Source: Geobacteraceae bacterium (GTDB lineage: Bacteria > Desulfobacterota > Desulfuromonadia > Geobacterales > Pseudopelobacteraceae). Taken from it: DNA of 64,000 nt. The DNA lies in contig JAAXTM010000001.1 of assembly GCA_013336525.1 (NCBI GenBank), forward strand, positions 124,001 through 188,000, in the 5' to 3' direction. The notes under the pieces were generated by a model. It did no database searches. It worked only from the letters and a program-made list of their open reading frames with translations, and had not been told where the DNA came from. The translations under genes were made by a program, and so were the position numbers. Shown here in pieces: positions 8,536 to 15,502 of this stretch (position 1 is the stretch's first letter; every line of letters begins with the position of its first letter).

Positions 8536-9312
8536 ATGGCATACGTCGAAAAGCTGGAAACAGAGCATATACTTGCGGCGATGAAATCGTTCGGATGGGC
8601 GCCCGGTAAGAGGCCGCCAACCTACGTTGACCTGCGGTTGAAATGCAAGGAGCTGTTTGACAACGGTGGAGATGGCAACAGGCTTAAAGAAATGAGGGAA
8701 CAGGCGATTGCCATGGAGAGCGGAGTCTCACTGACCAAAAGTGAGGATGAGCCTACTCCGCACCAGTTGCCGGACGATCTTCAGGGTGAGCTTAGAGCTT
8801 TTGCTCGCGATTTTGGCGAACGTTTGACTCGGTTTGACAGAACCACCGGAGCATATCTTGCTCGGCACTGCGCCGCCGCTGATGCAGGTGCCAGTGCTCG
8901 CATCAATGCAAGCCGCCGCGAAGTTTCAGAGCAGTTGGAAGCCTGTGATGAGGAAATATCGGCAGCTTTGTCAGCGATCCAGGCACGCGACTCGATCATT
9001 GAGAAACTTGAGGCAAAACTGTCTTCGGCGCTTACAAACACTGCACATGCTGAGGGTAGGGCGTCGATCCTTTCTGATCAGGTCGAAGGGCTTAAAGCAA
9101 AAATCCTGGAGCTGGAATTGAAGTTCGGCGCATCTAAAAAAGGAGGTGTGAAGAAGACGGAGACAACAAAACCGTCTGGTGCTGCCCAAGCGCACGTTAA
9201 ACATAAACTTTCGCAAAAGACCAGCGCTACTCCCAGCAAAACTATAGTAAATTCGATCGGCGGCAATGAGGCGGCTCACCAGGATGCTGCTCCTGCTGAA
9301 GGTGGTGAATAA
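8536..9312 (+). CDS. KfrA-like N-terminal DNA-binding / coiled-coil protein
   Basis: 258 residues. The first ~60 residues (around AMKSFGWAPGKRPPTYVDL) resemble the KfrA N-terminal DNA-binding domain. A long alpha-helical coiled coil follows (about 95-205), with heptad-rich stretches such as RREVSEQLEACDEEISAAL and EGLKAKILELELKFG. The C-terminal ~50 residues are a polar Ala/Lys/Thr-rich tail. KfrA proteins are plasmid-borne accessory partition and regulatory proteins; I cannot show that role here. The start has a strong GAGGAGG 5 bases upstream. Its stop overlaps the next start by one base (TAATG), so the two genes are an operon. The setting, between an R-M system and a resolvase, suggests a mobile-element origin. 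Confidence 0.6.
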   Translation: MAYVEKLETEHILAAMKSFGWAPGKRPPTYVDLRLKCKELFDNGGDGNRLKEMREQAIAMESGVSLTKSEDEPTPHQLPDDLQGELRAFARDFGERLTRFDRTTGAYLARHCAAADAGASARINASRREVSEQLEACDEEISAALSAIQARDSIIEKLEAKLSSALTNTAHAEGRASILSDQVEGLKAKILELELKFGASKKGGVKKTETTKPSGAAQAHVKHKLSQKTSATPSKTIVNSIGGNEAAHQDAAPAEGGE

Positions 9313-9620
9313 TGCCAGCTGGAATGATCCAAATGGTTTTTTCAGGTGAAGCAGGGGTAGTTAATGCGCTACATGATCATGTGCAGGCAAAAATGCCACG
9401 CGGTCAACACGGTGCGGTCAAGTATCAAACTCGGTTAAAGGAGAACGCTGATGGTGTTACTGCCCGTCTGAGCGTGGAGGTGCCGCCGGGGTTTTTTGAC
9501 GATTTTTTGGGCAAGGAGTGGCGGCCGACCGGAACCGCACCATCAGACGGTACATCTAGTAACGATCCTGGTTGCAGACCGACAGGCCGATACACAATCG
9601 ATTATATCGGGGGCAAGTGA
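9312..9620 (+). CDS. Hypothetical protein, partner of the KfrA-like gene
   Basis: 102 residues, no family recognised. It is compact and mixed in character up to about residue 70, then has a polar tail ending GRYTIDYIGGK. Start overlaps the upstream stop by one base, so it is translationally coupled to the KfrA-like gene. The last ~25 codons resemble the end of the open frame at 10260-10394 (DRYIIDY versus GRYTIDY, with matching nucleotides around GATACA-AATCGA-TAT). That points to a duplicated or split copy beyond the repeat array. Confidence 0.5.
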   Translation: MPAGMIQMVFSGEAGVVNALHDHVQAKMPRGQHGAVKYQTRLKENADGVTARLSVEVPPGFFDDFLGKEWRPTGTAPSDGTSSNDPGCRPTGRYTIDYIGGK

Positions 9621-9629
9621 CATACTACA

Positions 9630-9646
9630 TTTTTTTTTGGGGGGGG
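9630..9646. repeat. T9-G8 homopolymer tract
   Basis: Nine T followed by eight G just after the stop of the 102-residue ORF and ~90 bp before the tandem array. Such tracts slip easily. On the minus strand it would sit near the 3' end of the open frame that crosses the array. Confidence 0.6.
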
Positions 9647-9735
9647 CTTGTATAGGGTGGTGACCGCATGGTATTATATTCTCGTTGAATCGGTTTTCGC
9701 AGAACAGACGGTTTAGCAATACCAAGCCGTTTGCC

Positions 9736-10084
9736 GCCGAACAGGCAGACAGTATCGCTGCCGAACAGGCAGATAGCATCGCTGCCGAACAGGCAGTCAG
9801 TATCGCTGCCGAACAGGCAGTCAGTATCGCTGCCGAACAGGCAGATTGTATCGCTGCCGAACAGGCAGACAGTATCGCTGCCGAACAGGCAGTCAGTATC
9901 GCTGCCGAACAGGCAGTCAGCATCGCTGCCGAACAGGCAGACAGTATCGCTGCCGAACAGGCAGTCAGCATCGCTGCCGAACAGGCAGACAGTATCGCTG
10001 CCGAACAGGCAGACAGTATCGCTGCCGAACAGGCAGATAGCATCGCTGCCGAACAGGCAGTCAGTATCGCTGCCGAACAGGCAG
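9736..10084. repeat. 24-bp tandem repeat array (14 full units plus a partial)
   Basis: Units begin GCCGAACAGGCAG and end ATCGCT; 14 complete copies span 9736-10071 and a 13-bp partial copy ends at 10084. Only unit positions 14, 15, 16 and 18 vary. Each unit boundary contains CTGCC-GAACA-GGCAG, a small hairpin. Because 24 is divisible by 3, several frames stay open. On the plus strand AEQADSIA (9685-10089) and PNRQTVSL (9731-10150) run through; on the minus strand CLFGSDTV (9625-10119) does. In the AEQADSIA frame the C/T changes fall at third positions, which favours that frame weakly. However, it begins with a TTG and has no ribosome binding site, so I list a repeat and not a gene. Confidence 0.85.
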
Positions 10085-10150
10085 TTTAGTAACACTGGCC
10101 AGAGGGAAGCCGAGGCCAAACCACTTCGCCTGCGAATAGGCGGTACATGA

Positions 10151-10192
10151 AAACGCCCTGTTGATTTGTTTCAACGGGGCGTTTCTTTTGTG
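10151..10192. terminator. Rho-independent terminator after the repeat array
   Basis: AACGCCCTGTTGA and TCAACGGGGCGTT form a near-perfect stem with a short loop, followed by TTCTTTTG. It would end plus-strand transcripts coming through the array. Confidence 0.7.
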
Positions 10193-10259
10193 CGCCAGGC
10201 ACCCACAGATTTTTTTCCTTCAGCAGACAGCTACTATCCACAACTCATCCCTACAAATA

Positions 10260-10394
10260 TCATCTGCTACCAGCGACGTCGCATCCGACAGGGAAGGGTC
10301 GCGGCCTGACGGTTTGCCATCTGCCGGCAGATCGATTGACGACAACCCGGTTGGTGGTGACGCGGGTGATCGATACATAATCGACTATTGCTGA
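10260..10394 (+). pseudogene. Possible C-terminal remnant related to the 9312-9620 gene
   Basis: The open frame 10161-10394 has no ribosome binding site. Its last codons (AGDRYIIDYC) resemble the end of the 102-residue protein (TGRYTIDYIGGK), and the DNA is similar over the last ~60 bp. Most likely a leftover of a duplication or of an insertion that split a gene. Confidence 0.3.
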
Positions 10395-10407
10395 TGCAGG
10401 TGGCCAA

Positions 10408-11025
10408 TCATTTTCGATTTGCCTTATTAAACAACTTCTGGCCATCATCGCGCAAAGTGCCATCAGGCGCAACGTGCCTATAAAGTGTCTGTCGCGTCAT
10501 TCCCAGTTCTTGACACAGTTCAGCGATCTTGGTTTCCGGCTTACCCATCGCCGCCATGGCAAGTCTCAGTTTGGCGGGAGTCATCTTATAAGGAGCACCG
10601 CCGATGCGACCACGCGCCCGGGCTGCCGCCAGGCCGGCCACAGTTCGCTCCCGTATGAGTTCGCGCTCAAATTCGGCAAGTGCTGCAAATATTGCAAAAG
10701 CCAGCTTGCCCGAAGGGGTGGTTGTGTCGATAGGCACACCGGTAAGGACCTTAAAGCCAATTCCCAGCTCATCTAGGTTATGGACCGTCGTAACAAGGTG
10801 CGCCAAGTTTCTGCCAAGGCGGTCGAGTTTCCAAACCATTAACACGTCGCCCGTACGACATGCCTTCAAGCAGGCCTCGAGCTCTGGCCTAGAGTCGATG
10901 CTCCCAGATGCCTTGTCTTCGTATATTTTCTCGGGATCGACACCTGCGGCGATAAGAGCGTCGCGTTGTAGATCTGTACTCTGGCTGCCGTTGGCTTTGC
11001 TGACCCGCATATACCCGATAAGCAT
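10408..11025 (-). CDS. Serine recombinase (resolvase/invertase family)
   Basis: 205 residues. The N-terminal catalytic domain begins MLIGYMRVSKANGSQ, with the catalytic serine in YMRVS. It continues through DKASGSIDSRPELEACL, MVWKLDRLGRN and FAALAEFERELIRERT, all signatures of the Tn3-resolvase/DNA-invertase family. The C-terminal helix-turn-helix is around KIAELCQELGMTRQTLYRHV. I chose the ATG at 11025; a longer frame to 11106 exists. A run of eight G (C8 at 11028-11035) takes the place of the Shine-Dalgarno. No transposase accompanies it, so it may be left from a transposon, plasmid or phage. It may resolve dimers or invert a segment; the substrate is unknown. Confidence 0.88.
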   Translation of the reverse strand: MLIGYMRVSKANGSQSTDLQRDALIAAGVDPEKIYEDKASGSIDSRPELEACLKACRTGDVLMVWKLDRLGRNLAHLVTTVHNLDELGIGFKVLTGVPIDTTTPSGKLAFAIFAALAEFERELIRERTVAGLAAARARGRIGGAPYKMTPAKLRLAMAAMGKPETKIAELCQELGMTRQTLYRHVAPDGTLRDDGQKLFNKANRK

Positions 11026-11175
11026 TTCCCCCCCCAGTTCTGTAACATTAACGATCGATTGCGTGACAGAGCTTATCGGCCGCAATATGGCGTCTATAAG
11101 TGTCACATGATAAGTATTATAAACTATGTCACTATAACCTGTAAATATTTGTATATGTTACAGTTCACGGAATAG
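11026..11175. promoter_or_regulatory. Resolvase promoter region and possible res site
   Basis: AT-rich with repeated TGTCA/ACTAT elements: TGTCACATGATAAGTATTAT, then ATGTCACTATAA. An inverted pair CTGTAA...TTACAG lies at about 11151-11175. Resolvases normally bind several dyads next to their gene, so this is the natural place for a res site. No exact match to a known res is claimed. Confidence 0.3.
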
Positions 11176-11576
11176 GTGGCCAAGACAGTGCATAACCAGG
11201 AAAATTGACGGCGCTAACGGCGCCGGCTAAATGCCTATACAGGTAAGCCTGCAATTCATAACTGCCCACCAACGACAATAACCAACTCAGATTGATACAT
11301 TCAAAGCAGTATAGCGGAGTCAGTGCGGGTAACGTCGCCCTCAATCGGTCTTATGCAAAACGATGAACACGTTTTACACAATCCCTCAATCGTGATCGAC
11401 TCGCGCTTGTTGCGCGTACGGCTCATAGCTGATATCAGCAGTTTGTTTTTATTCGCTCACGCTTTCCAAAACCGACAGGCGAAACCACCGCCCATATCGA
11501 TTTGATTAACAAATCGATCCACCGAAAGCGATTACAGTAGTTTTTCATCGCACTCTTGCGCTTTTTGAGTAAATAT
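11176..11576. other. Non-coding stretch between the resolvase and IS200 remnants
   Basis: I see no supported gene. Short frames at 11323-11505 (+) and 11301-11426 (-) lack ribosome binding sites and recognisable content. Confidence 0.4.
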
Positions 11577-11637
11577 CCCCCACCAGAGGTGGGGGCTTTA
11601 TGATTGCTGGCCCCTCAAAGGGGCCTTACCGCAATCA
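11577..11637. repeat. IS200/IS605-type hairpin end plus a second nested hairpin
   Basis: CCCCCACC-AGA-GGTGGGGG (11577-11595) is the same hairpin found at 11708 and 12554. Immediately after it, TGATTGC...GCAATCA encloses GCCCCT-CAA-AGGGGC (11601-11637). Probably one end of an IS200-like element; a structured RNA is possible but unsupported. Confidence 0.4.
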
Positions 11638-11684
11638 ACTACGTCAAAATCAAAAACCGAAACTGCAACATCTAAGCATAATTC

Positions 11685-11747
11685 CGGAACTGTCGAACTT
11701 TGGGAGTCCCCCACCATAGGTGGGGGTTTACCTAAAAGAAATTAAGA
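11685..11747. repeat. IS200-like left-end repeat, copy 1
   Basis: A stretch containing GGAACTGTCGAACTTTGGGA, then hairpin CCCCCACC-ATA-GGTGGGGG (11708-11726) and TTACCTAAAAGAAATTA. It matches 12532-12592 closely in the same orientation. The latter lies ~60 bp before an IS200 transposase start, so both are IS ends. Confidence 0.6.
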
Positions 11748-11767
11748 CATTCATACGGAGGTGAGCG

Positions 11768-12175
11768 ATGCGCGAAACTACTTTTTATGACGGATGGGTC
11801 GAAACATTAACGATATCCGTTATAGTATTATCTCTATTTGCGACAATTTTATTGTTCGGTCTATGGTGGCAGTATAGAAACAGAAAAAAAGAGCCCGACA
11901 CCCCCTCTGGCTACACCTTTAAAAGTTACGTTAAGTGGTATTTTGATGGATTTGGCGGCGATGTATTCAAGGTGCTAAAATGGGGCATAACAGTGGTGTT
12001 GGTTATTGTTGCTATTGCCGCTGCAATAATATTTATCCCTTTGGCGTGGGGTGCGATCACAGCGGGTATCGACGCAATATCCGTAAAGGGTATTTTAATT
12101 GTTATAGCAGTTCTACTAACCTTGATAGTGTTGAAGTTGAGGTACCCACGGGCCCAAAAGTGCATGCCAGAATAG
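11768..12175 (+). CDS. Hypothetical membrane protein, 3' end replaced by IS sequence
   Basis: 135 residues with three hydrophobic segments: about 14-38 (ISVIVLSLFATILLFGLWW), 70-92 (GITVVLVIVAIAAAIIFIPL) and 105-122. A strong ribosome binding site GGAGGTGAG precedes the ATG. The last ~11 codons (from about 12142) are read from the antisense of the truncated IS200 transposase, so the original C-terminus is lost or altered. No family recognised. Confidence 0.45.
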   Translation: MRETTFYDGWVETLTISVIVLSLFATILLFGLWWQYRNRKKEPDTPSGYTFKSYVKWYFDGFGGDVFKVLKWGITVVLVIVAIAAAIIFIPLAWGAITAGIDAISVKGILIVIAVLLTLIVLKLRYPRAQKCMPE

Positions 12176-12471
12176 TTTATATTTTGACCAAGGTACATTC
12201 GGGCAACATAGATGGCGCTTTTACCCTTGATGAAACCGATCACCTGTGCAACGGAGTATTTTGGTGGGATCGATATCAATATGTGAATATGATCAGGCTG
12301 AAGATGGCCTTCCAGTATCTTGCACTCTTTCTGCCTCAAAAGGCTGTGTAACAGGTCGCCAAGCTCTTTTCGTATACGGCCAAACAGAACCTTGCGCCTA
12401 CATTTAGGGATCCATACAATATGATACTTGCAATCCCATTTCGTGTGACATAAACTTTGTGCGTCGTCCAT
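12142..12471 (-). pseudogene. tnpA: IS200-type transposase (TnpA), C-terminally truncated
   Basis: Starts MDDAQSLCHTKWDCKYHIVW with AGGAGG 5 bases upstream. It carries the HUH metal-binding element (PDHIHILISI) of Y1 transposases and continues to GMHFWARGY. There the match stops at about 12142 and the sequence runs into the neighbouring membrane-protein gene. The helix with the nucleophilic tyrosine lies beyond this point in the family, so the enzyme must be inactive. Confidence 0.85.
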
Positions 12472-12531
12472 TGAAGCCTCCTTTTCGTGTACTTTGAGCG
12501 GTTCACTTTAGGGAGGCTTCTACATATTTCA

Positions 12532-12592
12532 GGAACTGTCAAACTATTGGGGTCCCCCACCAGAGGTGGGGGATTACCTAAAAGAATTTATT
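12532..12592. repeat. IS200-like left-end repeat, copy 2
   Basis: A stretch containing GGAACTGTCAAACTATTGGG, then hairpin CCCCCACC-AGA-GGTGGGGG (12554-12572) and TTACCTAAAAGAATTTA, upstream of the truncated tnpA. Direct repeat of 11685-11747. Confidence 0.65.
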
Positions 12593-12717
12593 CCAGGAGA
12601 TTACATGCTCCTTGCTGTGAGCGTGTATCACCTCAGTCGGAATTGGACTTTCAAGCCGCTTGATCTAAAGGTAAGTCAGGATGGACTGGAATAATAGGTA
12701 AAATTTTGATATTGAGT

Positions 12718-13423
12718 TCATCCCGCATCAATATAATTCTTCTCATCAACGATACGACCGTCACTGACCTGGAATATCCGGTCGAAACCTTCTACCATGC
12801 GATGATCGTGAGTGACAACCAGGATCGCGGAATGGTTTTCCACCGCCAGTTTCTTCAGGAGCGCCATGACATTCTTGCCATTCTCGGTATCAAGCGCTGC
12901 GGTCGGCTCATCGGCCAGGATCACCCTGGGTTTGGTTGGCTAAGGCACGTGCAATAGCCACCCGCTGGGCTTCGCCACCGGAAAGCGCTGAAGGGTAATT
13001 GCCCAGTCTGTGGCCGAGATTGAGGGAAGTTAGCAACTCTGTTGCACGGCTTTTGGCTTCACTTTTTGTCATGTTGTTGATCTCCAACGCAATCATGACA
13101 TTTTCCTGAGCGGTCAGAAACGGTATCAGGTTGTGTGCCTGAAAGATGAAACCGAGCTTTTCCTGGCGCATCCGCTTCAGGTCAATACCGCTTTTCCAAC
13201 CTTCATCTGCAACAGCAGTACCATCGATAACGACCGTGCCGTGGGTCGGCTTATTGATCAGACCGATGGAGGTCAGTAGTGTAGTCTTACCTGAGCCGGA
13301 CGGTCCGAGGATGGCGACCAACTCCCCAGGCTTTACCTGAAGGGCGGCCTCTGCAATGGCGGTTACTGCCGTCTCGCCTTTCCCGTATATCTTTGTCAGA
13401 TTATCCACTTCTATCGCGTACAT
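12718..13423 (-). pseudogene. ABC transporter ATPase (MacB/LolD type), frameshifted
   Basis: Frame 1 (13423 down to about 12920) starts MYAIEVDNLTKIYG and has Walker A GPSGSGKTTL, the Q-loop FIFQAHNLIPF and signature [16 protein letters not shown]. The frame then shifts. Walker B ([12 protein letters not shown]) and the H-loop VVTHDH continue in the next frame to 12718. One indel near 12920 would restore a ~235-residue protein. It is a paralogue of the intact ATPase at 27321-28031. The start overlaps the end of the decayed permease gene. Confidence 0.85.
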
Positions 13424-13427
13424 GGTT

Positions 13428-14248
13428 TCACCCACCTAGAGCCTCCGCTGGTTCGACCTTCAAAGCCTTCCGTATGCCGACAAAACTTGAGAGCGTGCAA
13501 ATAACCATAACGATGACAAAGAGCACCTGCAGATCAAAAGCTTCCAGCACAATCCGCCGTGGAAAATTCTCATAGGTCAGCAGGATTAGACCTTAGCCGA
13601 TAGCATAGGCGATCACTCCCATCAGGAGCGACTGTTGTATGATCATGCCGATGATCACGCGATTCCGCGCACCGATCAGCTTTAGGGTTGCAATCACCTT
13701 GATCTTATCGATTGTCGAAGTATAGATGATCAGCGAAATGATGACCGCCGAGATCACGAGTAGAATGACCCGGAAAAGCCCGATTTGCATCCGAGACTTC
13801 TCTATCATCCCCTTGGTTAGTATTTTGGTCTGTTCCTCGACTGATATTGGCCGGAAATGGTTCCAGCGACTGATCTGCTTCTGTATCTCATAGAGGTTTG
13901 CTCCGGGTATCAGCTTGGCAACTACTGTGTTAACCGTATGGGTAGATTCCGTGATGCCGGCGATGTTCTGCTTCAGGTATTTTGCTTGGACCGGAGAGAG
14001 TGATTGGATGGCGGCCAGATTGGTATCGATCCGCTCCCGGTCGTTCCTGATGGCGTCGTTGTTTTTTTGAATTGGATATCTTGGGCATCCGACAGGCTCA
14101 CATAGGCTACCGGGTCGCCACCTGACAATACAATCTTGCCGGTGATCCCCACTACAGTATAGTCATGAATCCCCAGATGAATCTTCTCACCAATTTAATC
14201 TTCATCGCCTTGGCAACTACCATTTCATAGTGCTTCTGGCGGACGATC
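13428..14248 (-). pseudogene. FtsX-type ABC permease, multiply disrupted
   Basis: Pieces of a permease like the one at 26117-27319 can be read in order. KHYEMVVAKAMKIKLG comes first, then after a frameshift EKIHLGIHDYTVVGITG, then after a shift near an A/T run at ~14060 a long stretch through ANLYEIQKQISRWNHFRP and IKVIATLKLIGARNRVI. A stop follows IAYAIG at about 13593. The last piece ends RKALKVEPAEALGG, like the intact ALKVDPAEAIGG. The 5' end is cut by an IS200 fragment. Dead gene. Confidence 0.8.
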
Positions 14249-14364
14249 TTTCCAACTTCGACGCGGAGACGGCCAAAAAGCACCTTCTTACGGTACTTCG
14301 GGACGATCACTACATGGTATTTGCACTCCCATTTAACATGGGATAAACTTTGTCACTCTCGCAT
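14249..14364 (-). pseudogene. IS200-type transposase, N-terminal fragment
   Basis: Reads MRE-stop-QSLSHVKWECKYHVV then VPKYRKKVLFGRLRVEVGK, closely like the start of the tnpA at 12471, with an in-frame stop at codon 4 and an abrupt end in the permease remnant. An AGGAGG precedes the ATG. Confidence 0.8.
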
Positions 14365-14444
14365 GGTATTTCCTCCTGTTGATTACCCTTCGGGGCTTTC
14401 CTCAGTAGGAAGTGTCGCAGTAACGGCATAGCCTTTTCAAGTCT

Positions 14445-14461
14445 CACCGGCAGAGCCGGTG
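14445..14461. repeat. Hairpin at the end of the second IS200 remnant
   Basis: CACCGGC-AGA-GCCGGTG, about 80 bp upstream of the tnpA fragment, in the position of an IS200-type left end. The rest of 14365-14621 shows no gene. Confidence 0.5.
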
Positions 14462-14621
14462 GTTTGCTGAAAGGCATCAATTATCTTTTATTATATGTTA
14501 CCAGGAGGGAAAAGAATGATGTTAACCAGGTATTCCATGTTGTGAATCGGTATATTGATCACGCAATTTCTACCTGTATTGTCCGCGATATATGCCCATG
14601 ACTCTCGTCTTTTAAAATCAA

Positions 14622-15215
14622 TTACGGCTCCACCGGGGTAAGCAGCTTATTCAAACTGACCAGCATAAGATGACCTTCGGCAATCAAATCAAAACCATAA
14701 TTTGAAAGACGCCACTTGGTCACAATATAGCGCATAGAGCCAATTATGATGCGAATCAGTTCCTTCTCTGGAATTTGTTTGCAAATCTCCCCGTTCTCTT
14801 GCCCTTTCAGAATGGCGCATGACAGCGCCTTTTCCTGCATGTTCAAAAGCTGATGCACCTCTTGTGAAAGGAGGCTGTCATTTTGAAAGATACTCTCCGA
14901 GAAAACAACCGATGCAACCGATGGAAACTCGGTAAAGTATTTGAAGTTGTTGCTGAACAAATACTCAATTTTTTCTATGGCGGGCAGGTCTGACGTGCAA
15001 GTTTTTTCCATATTTTCTTTTGCACGCTTTTGAAACATCCTGAGGATTCCGAGTAAAATAGCTGCTTTACTTTCAAAATGACGGTAGATTGCTCCATCTG
15101 TGACTCCAAGTTTATTTGCCAGATTTTTTATTGTTAATTCTTGGATTGACTTCTCAGCAATCAACTCGATTGCCTTGCTTATTATTTGTATCTGGCGTTC
15201 TGAGTACTCAGACAT
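14622..15215 (-). CDS. TetR-family transcriptional regulator
   Basis: 197 residues. The N-terminal TetR helix-turn-helix reads ELTIKNLANKLGVTDGAIYR followed by HFESKAAILL. The C-terminal ligand domain is helical and not assignable. Start at ATG 15215, with GGAGGG six bases upstream; a GTG at 15221 is an alternative. Divergent from the respiratory island that starts at 15503. The 281-bp gap holds two perfect palindromes (15327-15345 and 15457-15480), so it very likely regulates itself and the island. Inducer unknown; NO, heme or a quinone are guesses only. Confidence 0.88.
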   Translation of the reverse strand: MSEYSERQIQIISKAIELIAEKSIQELTIKNLANKLGVTDGAIYRHFESKAAILLGILRMFQKRAKENMEKTCTSDLPAIEKIEYLFSNNFKYFTEFPSVASVVFSESIFQNDSLLSQEVHQLLNMQEKALSCAILKGQENGEICKQIPEKELIRIIIGSMRYIVTKWRLSNYGFDLIAEGHLMLVSLNKLLTPVEP

Positions 15216-15326
15216 ATACACCCTCCACTTTCCTGATCATAAACAGCGATTAACTAGGACGAACATAACACCTATAAACAGCAGTATGGTGAAAAAACAA
15301 GAATATTATCGGTTGCCGCAGAGTAT

Positions 15327-15345
15327 AGAGTATACAGTATACTCT
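15327..15345. promoter_or_regulatory. Palindrome AGAGTATACAGTATACTCT in the TetR promoter
   Basis: Perfect 19-bp odd-centred palindrome ~110 bp upstream of the tetR start on its transcribed side. Candidate operator. Confidence 0.5.
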
Positions 15346-15456
15346 AAATCCAGCCCAAGAACAAACATCTAATACCGCCTCCATTCATTACTTTTCAACA
15401 AAATTTCACTACCCCAAAAAAAAACTTGCATCACCCTGACTATTGGACTAAACAGT

Positions 15457-15480
15457 ATGTAAGTAAGCGCTTACTTACAT
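15457..15480. promoter_or_regulatory. 24-bp perfect palindrome upstream of the respiratory island
   Basis: Half-site ATGTAAGTAAGC followed by its exact reverse complement, ending ~22 bp before the start codon at 15503. Length and position fit a TetR operator overlapping the promoter. Confidence 0.65.
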
Positions 15481-15502
15481 CACAAGAAAAGGAGGGAATT
15501 GC

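Noticed and set aside
9736-10084. CRISPR array
   Set aside because: The 24-bp units are contiguous with no unique spacers and no cas genes nearby; it is a minisatellite.
9736-10084. Integron attC sites
   Set aside because: The short CTGCC/GGCAG hairpins lack attC core sites and no tyrosine integron integrase is present.
9625-10150. Genes encoded by the repeat array in several frames
   Set aside because: The frames start with TTG or lack ribosome sites, and openness in many frames follows from the 24-bp period, so none can be called a gene.
11301-11505. Short ORFs on both strands upstream of the resolvase
   Set aside because: No ribosome binding sites, no recognisable motifs.
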